A program made the position numbers and the translations under genes. Shown here one piece after another: positions 10,000-22,705 of a DNA stretch of 64,000 nt. Every line of letters begins with the position of its first letter. Position 1 is the first letter of the stretch. The stretch spans positions 124,001 through 188,000 of the forward strand of contig VTFK01000295.1 of the NCBI GenBank assembly GCA_009617715.1. Reading direction: 5' to 3'. The notes beneath the pieces were generated by a model. The model did no database searches. It saw only the letters and a program-made list of their open reading frames with translations, and was not told where the DNA came from. Source of the stretch: Plectrocnemia conspersa (Eukaryota > Arthropoda > Insecta > Trichoptera > Polycentropodidae).

Positions 10000-11649
10000 A
10001 TGAGATTGCCCCATAGCACGTTATCCACAAATACGCGACACATTAGTCGATACTTTTATTCCAGACTACATTCTGAAAGGATGCAAGTCTGGTATTTTAC
10101 AGCCTCTAAAATGTATATTTAATTTAATTTTGAGATCCTCTTGTTTTCCAGAATTGTGGAAATGTTCAAAGATCACTCCGATTCATAAAAAGGGTCCCAA
10201 ATCTCAGATTGACAATTACAGATTGACAATTACTTTGATCTCATCACCTGCAAAATTATTTGAAATTGTTTTGCATAAATACATTTTTAATCATTGCAGG
10301 TGTATGCTTCTCGACCAACAACATGGTTTCCGTAAATCTCGATCCACTGTCACTAATCTAATGGTTTTGTCTAACTAAGTTTCAAATCATTGGACTCTGG
10401 TGTACAAGTGGACGTCATATACACAGATTTTGAAAAAGCATTTCATAAAGTTAACCATGCTTTACTTGTAAAAAAGTTATCTAATTTCGGGTTTTCTGAA
10501 GATCTCATAAATCAATTCTCAAATTACTTGACCAATAGATATCAATTCGTCAAGTATAATAACTCTTTTTTAGAACGATATAAGACCCCTACTGGAGTAC
10601 CTCAAGGATCCAATTTGGGTCCATTATTGTTTTTATGGTTCATTAATGACATAGAAACAGCAATAGAGCATTCAGATTTTTTATTATATGCAGATGACTT
10701 GAAAATTTACAAGAAAATGCATTCGATTTCTGATTCCCTCGACCTACAGGAGGATCTCAACTCTATATGGAAATGGGCTTGCTATAACCAATTGCCTTTC
10801 AGTGTAAAGAAATATCACACAATTTCATTTTCAAGGTCGTTAACGCCGGCAAAATATTCATACCATCTAGGCGGATATTTTCTGGAAAGGTTTTCTTCAA
10901 CTTAGGATTTAGGAGTGACTTTCGAAGAACGTTGGAAATTTAGCCAGCACATTGCAGAGACTCATAGGAAATCCTTAAAAATGCTCGGTTTTATCTTGAG
11001 AAATGCGCGTTATTTCAGGAATACTTTAGTATTGCGCACTCTTTATGATACTCTAGTCCGCAGCATACTAGAAACTAGCTCCATCATTTGGATCCCAGGC
11101 GTAATGAATCAATGTAATGAATTGAAGCTGGAAAAAGTACAACGTAAATTTCTTCGATATTTATACTTGAAGGAATACGGGTATTATCCGTTCTTGTTTC
11201 CCAGTGCTTTTATTTTGGGAGCCCTGGGATACGTTTCTTTGTCGACTCGCAGAAGCGTTTATGTAATTAAACGCTTCTGGAAATTGCTCAAGGGCATCGT
11301 AGACAATCCTTCAGTGCTCGAGCAGCTTCAAATGTGGGCTCCTGAAGGTGGTTGTAGTTCTCGGTCGCGTCCACTATTCTTGCCTGTAAAGTCTAGAACT
11401 GGAGTTTTGGTTCAGTTCGTATGGGACAATGCACACCTGTTGAGGTGATTTGTGTCTGTTGTTTTGTCTTGTTTTTTGTGTTTTTACTTATATGCTTTGA
11501 GTGTGTGTGTAATTGTGCGTATGTGAAGTTGTATATATGCATGCAGTATGTTTGTATGTATTATGATGTATTTGTACTTTTGACTATCGTGACGCATTGG
11601 GTTTGCCTGTCAGGTCACGATGGTTATAATTTTAATAAATAAATAAATA
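10000..11649 (+). mobile_element. Jockey/CR1-group non-LTR retrotransposon, copy 1 (5'-truncated)
   Basis: Contains the 3' part of a non-LTR element: reverse transcriptase, a 3' untranslated region and a terminal TAAATAAA-type tail ending at about 11,649. It is the longest of the copies at the 5' side, since coding text upstream of the point where copy 2 starts (for example DYILKGCKSGILQPL) is still readable. Its 3' untranslated region has about 80 bp near 11,475-11,555 that the other copies lack. The 5' boundary is not sharp and no target-site duplication could be fixed. Confidence 0.85.
10052..11448 (+). pseudogene. Reverse transcriptase ORF of copy 1, broken
   Basis: Encodes a non-LTR reverse transcriptase that copies element RNA at the nicked target. 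Visible motifs in order: WKCSKITPIHKKG, LDQQHGFRKSRSTVTNL, YTDFEKAFHKVNHALL, TPTGVPQGSNLGPLL, and the catalytic LLYADDL (YADD codons at 10687-10698). The tail contains LRTLYDTLVRSILE and LEKVQRKFLRYL. Breaks: a TAA at 10376 with a one-base loss just after it, a TAG at 10903, and an in-frame loss of 87 bp near 11,405 relative to copy 2. DKVNH has become HKVNH. It cannot make a working enzyme. Confidence 0.85.
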
Positions 11650-14600
11650 CTAGTTATTGAGTTGAGTACTCAAATTAATCGAAACTCGCTTTGAAGGCAT
11701 TAAATACATATGTATGCGATTGATGCAATGCTCTTGACTGACGCATTTAAAGTCAAAAAATTGTATTTTTGCTTCAAGCTACTTAAATTGCCTTGCCTTC
11801 GCCATAACAATAAATAACTTCCCTCATGGTTAAGTTTATGTCGCAACATAACGAGCAGAGCATCCATATATAAATACTAGCAGATCAGTAAAAACGTATT
11901 TGTTCGAAATTGTGAAATATAAAAACATTTAACGCTTCACAGTCACGTGAATAATCATGAATCTTTATAGAAACTATTGAGCTTTCTTAGCGATTGAAGG
12001 TTAGGTTTAGCTGCGATATAAAGTTAAACGATACTTATATAAATGATAGATTATTGTCAGATATATTATAGTTTCCGTAGATACTGATACACATGACCTT
12101 TCTGTGAACACACCTGCAAAGTGGTGCTATTTCTAATCCCGGTTGTATTCTTTATCTACCTATTGGGTTGGCGATCACAAACGTGCCCGATCAATTCATC
12201 GGCAATCAAGCCTTCAATGTCAATAACGACCGGACAGCTGCCGCTTGAGAACAAACGACTTGATTATTTTGTCATTGCTTTATATTGTGTGGGTATATGT
12301 ATATCCACAGCAAAATGACTCACAATCTTCTCATGTCTACTGTTTGCAGTTGTATACACTCAATTTTCCAGGAAAATTTTGGTTAAGATTAACGCAAAGA
12401 ATGTTTTCTACGAAACAGTTCATTCCTAATGTCATGACAAAATTAAACTTGAAAAGCTTAATATTTTTATTTTTAGTACTAATTGCAATGAAAAAATAAT
12501 GAGACTAAACTAATTCGCTTTATTATTTCATTTTCTGTAAATAATATTAATTTCAATTAATTTCATTAAAATCGACATTCCGGACGTTTTCTTCCTAAAG
12601 AGTTTGTAACATACGATAGCTGAAAAACTTGATATTATCGCTGTATATTTAATTTTTCAATGTTATGCAGTGTTTTTTTAAATAAATTACTTTCATTCTG
12701 ACAACAGTAGTAGCATACTGTCAGCTTAGTTATGGCAGTAATTGAATGGCATGTCAGTAAATATAAAAAAACTCTCATATCTACTTCAAAGAACATAATG
12801 ACAAACCATTATCTGTGGAAGAAACGTGCTACGAAAATAACGAAAGAAACTTCTAGTCATGGGCATCACTAACGTATTAAAATCGAAACGAAAGTTTTGA
12901 TGGTGCAAAAGGACCATATAAAAAAAATACTGTGAATATTGTAAATCAAAGACCACAAAAAAATAGATTATAATTCACTGCAACTTAATAGTCTATATTA
13001 AAAAAAGTATAGAGGTCATGATGAAAGTTAATATCTTCATATTTTTAGTATATGTTATATTTATGTATAAATACATATAAAAGATTTTATATATTTATAA
13101 CATGCTTATATATTATTATGGATATTATCCTGATAGTCCTCTTTCAAGTCGACGATATGTATAATAACATACGTCAAGAAAATTGGACTAACTTGATAAT
13201 GAATAGCAATTAATATCTAAAGCACTTTAAGGAGCACAAAGGAGCGAATACAATGAGGCACTTTCTCGTTTCCTTTAACACTTTAATGGTTGACAAGTAT
13301 ACTTTGTAGTTCACTGCCCTCTTATGTCTTCATCAATAGTTGTAACGTCATGCAAAATAAATCCCAATCTTATCTAAGGGTTGTCTCTGGAAAATACATA
13401 AATTCTCCTACAACTATTCAGACTTCTTATCTGACCCGCCCTTTATGGATTTTTCCCATTTCTTACTTGTTTAGGTGATGATATAAAAGGAATTTTAAAA
13501 ACATATTTTTGCTCTGAGGACGCCAGCTTTGTTTTTTTTTCGATCGATATATATTTTTTTATCGATACAATTAATTGATTTGTGTGTGTGAAAAAAATAT
13601 GATTGACGCGTATTGCTACCCTTTTTTCGTCCGAAGCCGTTAGACGTCGGAGAGGAGTATGCATAAAAAGATAATCGAATGCTCTCGGTACAGCATGTAT
13701 TCGTCTGGGTCTTTGACCTCAGATTTAATATTATTTAATATGCACATGGGCTTTTTGTTAACATTTTTCGCTAATTAAATTCCGCATTAGATAAGCTTTA
13801 ATATGGCCAAATAATATTTGCTTTATGAAATATTTAAATACATTGAAGCAAGTATTTATTATATATTCATTTCAGTGAGATCACTTGCAACAATGGACGA
13901 TTACGATTTTTTTGGTGCTCTATTGTGATAGCAAACGAAATTCCATTTTGGTATGTTTATGGCTGGTTGAAAAAAAGGGTTTCGCGAATATGTTGCTCGG
14001 TCGAAATTAAAATAAGATTATTATCTGTGCTTAATTTAATCAACGATGCAGGAAAAATAAGTAGAAAACTTGAAAATGTTTCTAAGAAGCGTCTGATTTT
14101 GCATAAAAATGTATATAATTAAAAAAGCACGGCAAAATTAAAATACATGTATAGAAAGCTGTTAAAGTAATCTAGAGTAGGGTATCAGCTATTTTTTTAA
14201 ATTAATAGTTTCTATAAATCATCTTTTGATCATCTTTTCTAGGAACTAAAGGTGCTTGTAAATGTGTGGATATTCGAATATTATATGCTCATATATTTTA
14301 AGCAGAAATCATAAAGTATTGATACATTGCAATTTAATTTGATTATACAATTATATATTTGTTATTCATTTTAAGTTAGTTAATTACATCATATGTAAAA
14401 TTATTTTTTCATTCAAATGAAAAGTACCAAAAAAAACATATCTGTATGTCATATTGGTAGTATTCTTTCTGGGCATATAGTGCTACAGATTTCTTGCTAA
14501 CTATATTGGCTTCCGACTGATTAATTTAGGTTGCTTTTGAGCGCTGCAAAATTGCCTAGCTAAGCAAGTATCTAGTAAGCTAGTGTGGTACCCACTTTTC

Positions 14601-15140
14601 AGACTAAATAATATCATAGACGATATGGTTTGTGAGGACGAATAAAGAATGCAACATTATAGCGCAGCAGTAGCTTAAAATTTTTGACGCAATTGCAGCG
14701 AGTTTTTTGGGTAGATAATTTTTTGGACGAAAATTAAGTATTGTAATTAGCTCGATCAAGTGTACGATTGAACTAGAAAATTCTCTTGTGATTCATATGA
14801 ATGCTTAGATGGACCTTTATTTCAAATCAGAAGTAGTGAAACTAAATAAAGTTCGGACTATAATTTTAAACAAAATAATTCAGTATGGCTTGTTTATATA
14901 GACACTATTCAGAATTAAGAAAAGTGCAAGCATTTATAGATTTAGATATTTAGATTCAGATGATAATGCAATAATATGTCCGACTTTTAAGGCTAACCAA
15001 AATATTTTAGAAATTTCATCTATAATTTACAAAGCATGCGTTTTGAATTTTTGCTTTGCCAGAACGCATAATTGAAAGTAAAAATAAGGTTCTATGTACG
15101 AGTCTTCGATTATTGGGGGCGGAAACAGACGGTGTATTTT
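11650..15140. other. AT-rich DNA without a supported gene
   Basis: Only short, low-complexity frames are present. I see no motif, splice-consistent exon or repeat shared with the rest of the window. Confidence 0.5.
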
Positions 15141-15374
15141 AAGGTTTGAGAACCCTAAGGGGTGTGCCTTCGCAGCCAAGAAGACGCATGTGGAATCTAG
15201 TTAGAGTTTTATTAGATATGTTGCTTTATTTACTCCAAACGGTGGCGGAGAAGCTGGCGGAGGGATGATGTCCGTGAGAGGTCCTCAGATGTATCGTTGG
15301 TGGCAGCGGAAGTTGATCCCTTTCTGCTATATGGTGAAGTCCCTCTCAGGATGTGTGCGTCCATGACAGTATGT
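15141..15374 (-). repeat. LTR-like repeat, copy C (inverted)
   Basis: Reverse complement matches the repeats at 36,601 and 55,985: the shared words are CACACATCCTGAGAGG, GACATCATCCCTCCGCCAGC, AATAAAACTCTAACTAGATT and GGGTTCTCAAACCTT. An AATAAA signal a little before the end and GC-rich upstream sequence suit a solo LTR. The 5' limit is uncertain, and no TG...CA pair could be fixed. Confidence 0.55.
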
Positions 15375-16559
15375 CATGACAGGCGGACGTCTGATATGCG
15401 GTTTAAATTTGCTAGTCTCTTTGAGTATCTGCCAGTCTACGTGTGAATTTGTTTGGAGATTTTGGATTAAATGTACAAGATGACATTTTTAAGTCATTTT
15501 CATACAAAAGTGAAGTTAGCAAATTTTCACTTTAAGCCATCGATATATTTTTTTACTATTAGTAATGTTTTTATATTTTTCAATATTTGTTACAAATGTA
15601 TTTATTACAGTAACATATGCAAAAATTATTACAAAATTAATTGCCTCTATATGGTTATTGATCAGTTATTATATAGCTGTCTCTGTTAAGGTGAAAAATA
15701 AACCAAGCATTATTATTATTCAGTGTTATTGCTGTTTTTTAGTACTACATAATGCAATCATAGATTACTTAAATATAATATTTTTTATAGCTAGTGATTA
15801 TGACATTGGATTATTTTCTAAGGTGATGCACAAGTATAGAAAAAATCGTTGAATAATATTTTAAAATAGCTCAAATTACAATGGAACTCTTGAGAACAAA
15901 TAAGCTAATGAAATCTAGATAAAAATAAAGGCATCTGCAAATTACGAATTAAACTTATTTGTGAAAAAGGTTTTAAAGCATGTTTTTATGATATATTATA
16001 CATATTTGAGAATAGAATTAGTAGTGCAGTCTTCCGATGGGCTTTTAGCTTTCGTTAATAATATGTTCTATTACTACATTTTAAGCAACAATAAAAAAAT
16101 ATAATAAAAAGTTATTTTATCTGAAATAACCTACGTGATTTTTATTACACAGGGAAAAGCTAACCCTTGTCTCCGTATATTTTTTTAAAAACCTGATTAT
16201 TATTAAAAAAAATCATATTCATAAACTTTTGATTGTACACAAGCAACTTCTATATCTATGGCTTTTATTGTGCCTTAGTTTATAATTTTTATAATTTATT
16301 AATTTTATATTTTGAATATATAATTTAATTCAATCCATTTTTTTCCTAGTAAAATTAAATTGGTACAATTTTTTTTATATGTGAAGTGACGTACAGGGAA
16401 ATATTTATTTTTTATATTAAAAAGAGAAGGAAGCTAAAGCTCGTAAATTACAGTTCTCGCTGATAAGTGAAAAATTCTCAACACCAGTGCCAATCGTCGC
16501 AACAAAAAAGCACACATACACACGGTAGTGGAACGCTTGCGGATTAATTATATGTTGAG

Positions 16560-16800
16560 CGGAAGAAAAAAAGTTGAGGCCGCCGGGGCAGACGATGGCG
16601 CCGTCTGCCCGCCATTACGATAAGAACTATTACGACTCTCCTGGATTATGTCGGCCGTAATCGCGCCACGCTTGTAACGGCCGCGCAATCTTTATCTTGT
16701 TTATCGGCCTTGAGCGATCCCGCTACAGACGGAGCGGTGATGGCCGCAAGAGTCTCGCGCTTAGACCAAAACCGTCAACTCCCGAATTTTCCTGACTCAA
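16560..16800. promoter_or_regulatory. CpG-rich non-coding island with a hairpin
   Basis: A sharp GC- and CpG-rich block in AT-rich DNA with no open frame. It contains the hairpin GGGCAGACG/CGTCTGCCC (16586-16610, loop ATGGCGC), the 12-mer GGCCGTAATCGC (16653-16664), and TTTATCTTGTTTATCGGCC (16690 on). The 12-mer and the TTTATCG word recur in the island at 35.1 kb. Clustered homeodomain-like TAAT and TTTAT words suggest a developmental enhancer; no experimental or comparative support is available here. Confidence 0.35.
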
Positions 16801-17129
16801 TTCACTGCGCATTCAAATGACAAGAAATGTTCCAAATAGTGTTATTTGTCATATCAGTGACAGAAATTATCATTAGACTAAACTAATTTTCTGGACAAAC
16901 ATTGAATAGTTATTATAAATTAATTATAATATAACAAAATGTATTCAAGATTTACTATCGTTTCTCCCAAGTTAACTGGGTAGTAGTATAGAATGAATAT
17001 GCAGAGCCCTGAGCCCATTTGGGGTATATCATGAAAAGCATTAGCATTTTAACCCTTGCGTTGTGGGTCATTGCTCTGTTCAATTCGACCAGTGATTGTT
17101 AGCAGGAACAGACTGATTTGAAATATATT

Positions 17130-17560
17130 AATTATGATATTCCTAGGGATGTCTTACGATCGTTCGCAAGATCTACTTTCCGACGGGGAAAAACATCTTT
17201 ATAGCCGGACGCGCCGTGTTGTTTTCTGTTTTATGCGTTTGCGAAACCTTATTTACGACCGTCATCTTTCTCTCTTCTATTTAATCTCACCAATATGCAA
17301 CGGAGGGGAGAAGGGCATTTCCCTCGCTGGCTGCCCTTGAGTGTCAAAGCTCGTTAGTCGCGTAATCCCCCGTGACATTGCAATTAAAAACGTATTCGCA
17401 TTTCGTCGAACTGGTGCAAAATGACGTTTTCCAAACACGTACAAGCGTGCAACACAATGTTGCTGCTCTGCGATAGGTCGTCGTGATAGTGTGTGGCATT
17501 CTAATCACGAAATTGGGAGCTGCGAGTTCAAGCACGCTATAATCACATACGTTTCTCAGA
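17130..17560. promoter_or_regulatory. CpG-rich non-coding island
   Basis: GC content rises again with TTTATAGCC, TTTTATGCG, TTTACGACC and TAATCCC words, of the kind bound by Caudal/Hox-like and Bicoid-class homeodomains. Open frames on both strands lack protein character. Lying 350 bp from the previous island, it could be the same regulatory unit. Confidence 0.3.
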
Positions 17561-17689
17561 TTGATCGGTTTTATTATGTTATGTTAACGCTTTTTTTTAA
17601 CGCCCATACGTGATTGCGGGTTTGAGAAATGTAGCAGAATTCATTATTTTACAATACCTTATTTATATATTTTTAGTATCTACCACTAA

Positions 17690-18300
17690 AATTCACATTT
17701 TGCCGCGTTGAAAAAATATGTATATATGTTATAGTGAATATGTATTACCAGTGATTTTATATTTTCACTAACATTTCAATTAAATCATATCAGAATATAA
17801 TTTCGACAATAAATATATATTTCTACTAGTGAAATTTTTGGAACAAAAAAGGGTTTATGTCGATTTAAATATTATAAAAGTATTAATTCCGAGTTACTGA
17901 AGGTCAGATAATTATCAGAATAGAAAGTTTAATTAGTAAAATTATATATCTACTAGTGAATATATAAATAATGATATAACTTATATAACAAATATTGGTC
18001 GTAAACATACACAGTCTATATTCAAAATTATATTTCTGATTTATACAATAAATAAAAGTGTGGTTTACACGTCAACTGTAAGGGCCAAAATGGTGCGAAC
18101 TTGTACCGCATCATACACGCAGTGAATAAATACAGATTCACTGATATTGCCCAGTGGAATTTGATACATTTTAACTTGCCTAGTTAGTAAAATGCTATTT
18201 ATACTATTGAAAATATAACTTTACAGTAACAGTTGCGAAACGTCCAAGTGCTGTTTAAACCAAAACCTATCTTAATGGAAGTTCTACAACTAATTATAGT
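17690..18300 (-). repeat. ACTRGTGAAAATATA repeat family, copy R3 (inverted, decayed)
   Basis: In reverse complement the block at 18,215-18,290 gives GGTTTTGGTTTAAACAGC and ACGTTTCGCAAC, matching R1/R2, and the motif array appears at 17,740-17,960 (for example TCTACTAGTGAA). It directly precedes the insertion of retrotransposon copy 2. Confidence 0.45.
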
Positions 18301-18458
18301 TGTTGAACATAAAATATTGCTCAATGTTATATTTTTATTGAATAAAGATATATTTATTTAATGCTCTTTTTTAAATATTGTATTGCACAAATCATTTTAG
18401 TGCACACTACAAATAAAGTGTTGCTCAATCTAATTGTTTTTATTGAACATAGATATAT

Positions 18459-20001
18459 TTTAATTTAATTTTGAGATCCTCTTGTTTTCCAGAATTGTGG
18501 AAATGTTCAAAAGTCACTCCGATTCATAAAAAGGGTCCCAAATCTCAGATTAACAATTACAGGCCAATAGCTTTGATCTCATCACCTGCAAAATTATTTG
18601 AAATTGTTTTGCATAAATACATTTTTAATCATTGCAGGTGTATGCTTCTCGACCAACAACATGGTTTCCGTAAATCTCGATCCACTGTCACTAATCTAAT
18701 GGTTTTGTCTAACTATGTTTCAAAATCATTGGACTCTGGTGTACAAGTGGACGTCGTATACACAGATTTTGAAAAAGCATTTGATAAAGTTAACCATGCT
18801 TTACTTGTAAAAAAGTTATCTAATTTCGGGTTTTCTGAAGATCTCATAAATCTATTCTCAAATTACTTGACCAATAGATATCAATTCGTCAAGTATAATA
18901 ACTCTTTTTCAGAACGATATAAGACCCCTACTGGAGTACCTCAAGGATCCAATTTGGGTCCATTGTTCTTTTTATTGTTCATTAATGACATAGAAACAGC
19001 AATAGAGCATTCAGAATTTTTATTATATGCAGATGACTTGAAAATTTACAAGAAAATGCATTCGATTTCTGATTCCCTCGACCTACAGGAGGATCTCAAC
19101 TCTATATGGAAATGGGCTTGCTATAACCAATTGCCTTTCAGTGTAAAGAAATGTCACACAATTTCATTTTCAAGGTCGTTAACGCCGGCAAAATATTCAT
19201 ACCATCTAGGTGGATATTTTCTGGAAAGGTTTTCTTCAACTAAGGATTTAGGAGTGACTTTCGAAGAACGTTGAAAATTTAGCCAGCACATTGCAGAGAC
19301 TCATAGCAAATCCTTAAAAATGATCGGTTTTATCTTGAGAAATGCGCGTTACTTCAGGAATACTTTAGTATTGCGCACTCTTTATGATACTCTAGTCCGC
19401 AGCATACTAGAAACTAGCTCCATCATTTGGATCCCAGGCGTAATGAATCAATGTAATGAATTGAAGCTGGAAAAAGTACAACGTAAATTTCTTCGATATT
19501 TATACTTGAAGGAATACGGGTATTATCCGTTCTTGTTTCCCAGTGATTTTATTTTGGGAGCCCTGGGATACGTTTCTTTGTCGACTCGCAGAAGTGTTTA
19601 TGTAATTAAACACTTCTGGAAATTGCTCAAGGGCATCGTAGACAATCCTTCAGTGCTCGAGCAGCTTCAAATGTGGGCTCCTGAAGGTGGTTATAGTTCT
19701 CGGTCGCGTCCACTATTCTTGCCTGTTAAGTCTAGAACTGGAGCACTTGCCAACTCTTCTCTGGCCAAGGCTATTTATCTGCTCAATTCTGTCCATAGTA
19801 ATATTGACATTTTCTCTTGCACATATGGAGTTTTGGTTCAGTTCGTATGGGACAATGCACACCTGTTGAGGTGATTTGTGTCTGTTGTTTTGTCTTGTTT
19901 ATATTTGTATGTATTATGATGTATTAGTAATTTTGACTATCGTGACGCATTGGGTTTGCCTGTCAGGTCACGATGGTTATAATTTTAATAAATAAATAAA
20001 T
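18459..20001 (+). mobile_element. Jockey/CR1-group non-LTR retrotransposon, copy 2 (5'-truncated)
   Basis: The best preserved copy. It starts abruptly inside the reverse transcriptase at about 18,459 and ends in a TAAATAAATAAA tail at about 20,001. The left flank (ATTGAACATAGATATAT) and right flank (ATTTATTTAATGCCCATTTT) together restore a local repeat also seen intact at 18,340-18,370, so the element landed inside a pre-existing repeat. Typical target-primed insertion explains the 5' truncation. Confidence 0.9.
18471..19874 (+). pseudogene. Reverse transcriptase ORF of copy 2, one premature stop
   Basis: A single frame covers the fingers, palm and thumb and the C-terminal region: NNYRPIALISSPAKLFEIVL, LDQQHGFRKSRSTVTNL, YTDFEKAFDKVNHALL, GVPQGSNLGPLFF, YADD at codons 19026-19037, and the tail QRKFLRYLYLKEYGYY to the final DNAHLLR. 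The frame begins mid-domain with no true start codon because the 5' end is missing. The only break is a TGA at 19272-19274, where copies 1, 3 and 4 read TGG. The catalytic D residues are intact. An endonuclease and ORF1 are absent, so the copy is not autonomous. Confidence 0.9.
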
Positions 20002-22079
20002 ATTTATTTAATGCCCATTTTTTATTAATGTGATGCACAAAGAATATGTTTTATTAAACAAAACATTTTTTTAAATGCATAATTCCCTGCTAAATCGAAC
20101 CCAAATATTTACACTAAGGTTTGATCTTTCGCTCAATTTTTCCCTAATAAAGTCAATATTAATTCAATATCAAATTTTTTGTTACACTATTCTTTAACAT
20201 ATCTTATTTATATTCATCGTTTTCTTTAAAACATGAGAAAAAATCTCATGTCAGTCTCTTATGTACATTTTTTGTCATCAATATAAGCAATTACGCATTA
20301 ATCCCATATTTTTTAAATTCCATAATTTAAACTTAGCTAATTATTTTCTATAGGATTCTTGCATCCTAAGTTTTTCTTTACAATGCCTATTTTAAAACTT
20401 TCATTCAATTGATTTTTTAATTGTCTACAATTTAAAGCACTTGTGTATACTATCTACACATTAATAAATACACAAAAAAAAATCTTACGGTTATTTGCCA
20501 TGAATCTTAAATCTTGAGAGAATTTTTAAAAATATTTTGCGAGAATTGATACTGATTATTTTTGGAAATTTTCAATAAAAAACGCACAACCTAGATGCAA
20601 TCTTTAATAGAGTATATTTTATAGAATTCCTTTACTTCAACATCAAACAGTAGTAATTAAAAATTACTTTCAATACTTTGATACCATTATAGTAAACATA
20701 TTCACGATCTTGAGCAAAAATAAGCGATCATCAATTCTGTTTTCGGTACCACCAGTCACTGTCAAATAAGTACATCGAGTCATTCAGATAATCGATAAAA
20801 ATTTGAAAGAAAAAAATAGTGTTTTGCTACATTTCTTGATTGTTCTCAGGCATTCTATAAGATGTGTCATGATTCCCTTTTCATGTATGAGTAACTTTTG
20901 TATCTTTTCAAACGCCATTTATGTTCAACGGAAGGTGCAAGGTAGACGCGCCATTAATTAATAATAATATGATTGCTTCATGCGATGCTGTTAACATTGA
21001 TTATTAAATTGACTGTTTTTTTTGACAGAATATGTCAAAAACTGTATTGTAGATTTATCTCAATGTTTATGATTCTCAAGGACGTATTGTCTAATACTAA
21101 TAGATACCAGCGCAGTGTTATTTTTTCTTGTCCATCTACGCCGCAAAATAGAACAATCGATCTTTTTTTTTGTTGTTAACTCATTGATCCACTAAGACGT
21201 CTGTCGGCTTAAAAGCGTCCATTGTTGCGATCGATCGAGAAATAACGTTTTTTGTTATCGAGCTAATTTTTAATAGCTGTAGAGATTTCAGAAAACTTGT
21301 TTCGCGTCCGTGACACATCCGTTGACATGTTGACCCGAAACGAACAAAATTGATGACACACTGGTGTCTTTATATCGAAAAATTCGGCGTAATTGAACAA
21401 TTGAGATTTTCAGACCTTGCATTTTGTTGCATCATTCGAGATGATAACTTATTACTGATTGCCCAACGTTTATTTTTGTTGTTTTGTTCGGTTGAGCTAT
21501 TAAATGTATCTTTATATTAGTGCGCTTTAGAAAATTTTATTCTCAGAAACGTATGTTTCATCTACAAGACAATCGTTTATAATTTTATGATAAAAAAATG
21601 TTTTTTCTTTAATATTTTTCACACTCATCTTTTGAATTTATATAATCCTCTTATCTATCTACTTATGTACATATATTATAAAGAACTGTATAAGAAATTG
21701 TGGAAAGTACGTGGTACAACCTTGAAATATGGCTTGTTTTTTCAAATTAAAAAATAATATTATTTTGCTTGATTGGACAAGCATTTTTTTTCAGTAATTC
21801 GACCGACTGTGTTTTTTATTCGACTCAAATGTGAGACCCGTTTAAAGTCTAACCTCCTTAATTCTAGGGTTCACTATTTGCTTTTATTCCACAAAGATAC
21901 TATGATAGATTTGTTCAAATAAAATATTATGGCATGTTTGATATCGGAATTTCGGTATTGCATACCCTTCAATGGACATGCCAGAACAATCATATTTTAA
22001 TTAAAGTAATAACGATACGTTTTAAAATAAAAACTGAAACAGAAATATTTTAGTTTCTACGCCCACCGAGCCCTTACAT
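20002..22079. other. AT-rich DNA without a supported gene
   Basis: No protein-like frame. Around 21,215-21,260 a small GATCGATCGA/AACGTT-rich spot stands out but has no further structure that I can support. Confidence 0.5.
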
Positions 22080-22705
22080 GCTCAGATTTCTGCGAAGGCT
22101 TTTCGCAGCGGGGCATTGGTGCAAGCTTGTGTATATGTGGGCTAAGAAGGCACCTATCTATTCACTGCTGTATTTATACGCTCGTTGAGCTCGTGTTACC
22201 ATCCATAGGGTCTTTCGTATTTACGACCTCTGCTGCGTTTTGTTTTATTAGAACCGACCGACGACTGTTTGTTTCTCTTTTTCAACGCGAAAAAAATAAA
22301 CTCCGATCGCATCTCTCGTGTCCAGACGATCCTTGGCTGAACAGGTATGCTGCATGCAGGCAGGCAGATGTTATCCCAGTGGTGTGCTGCGTGGGAGGCT
22401 GGCTTTGCGAAACTCTGTCCGCCACCAGCTCCATCCAGCCGCAAGGATCTCTCAGCCTAGATAATTGCCCGGTGGTCTAGTCGGACTCCCCCTGGTCTGA
22501 CCGGCCTTCACCCCAAGACGTGCACGTACTCCATGTCGAGAGAACACGTCTTGTACTCTCGGGGGTTTAAACGCCATCGGTGCGCCTGGTTTATGGTCTG
22601 CCATTAAGTCGTGACCTTCCTCCTAACAACTCTCGGAGGCTCTCTATTCTGGATGGATGGCCGCTGTTGCGCGTCGGAGCGCATCCCGTCGCAAAAAGGC
22701 GTCAT
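22080..22705. other. GC-rich segment of unknown nature
   Basis: About 600 bp of much higher GC than the flanks, ending abruptly at CATTAACCCTTTAAGTGC near 22,700. Frames on both strands (117 and 82 codons) are cysteine- and proline-rich without family motifs and overlap antisense, as expected from composition. It could be a foreign or transposon-derived piece, a regulatory island or an untranslated exon; no choice is supported. Confidence 0.35.

Noticed and set aside
22127..22480. 117-codon cysteine-rich frame in the GC-rich block
   Set aside because: An antisense frame of 82 codons overlaps it, as expected from GC richness. There is no signal peptide with mature cysteine pattern or domain to support a secreted peptide.
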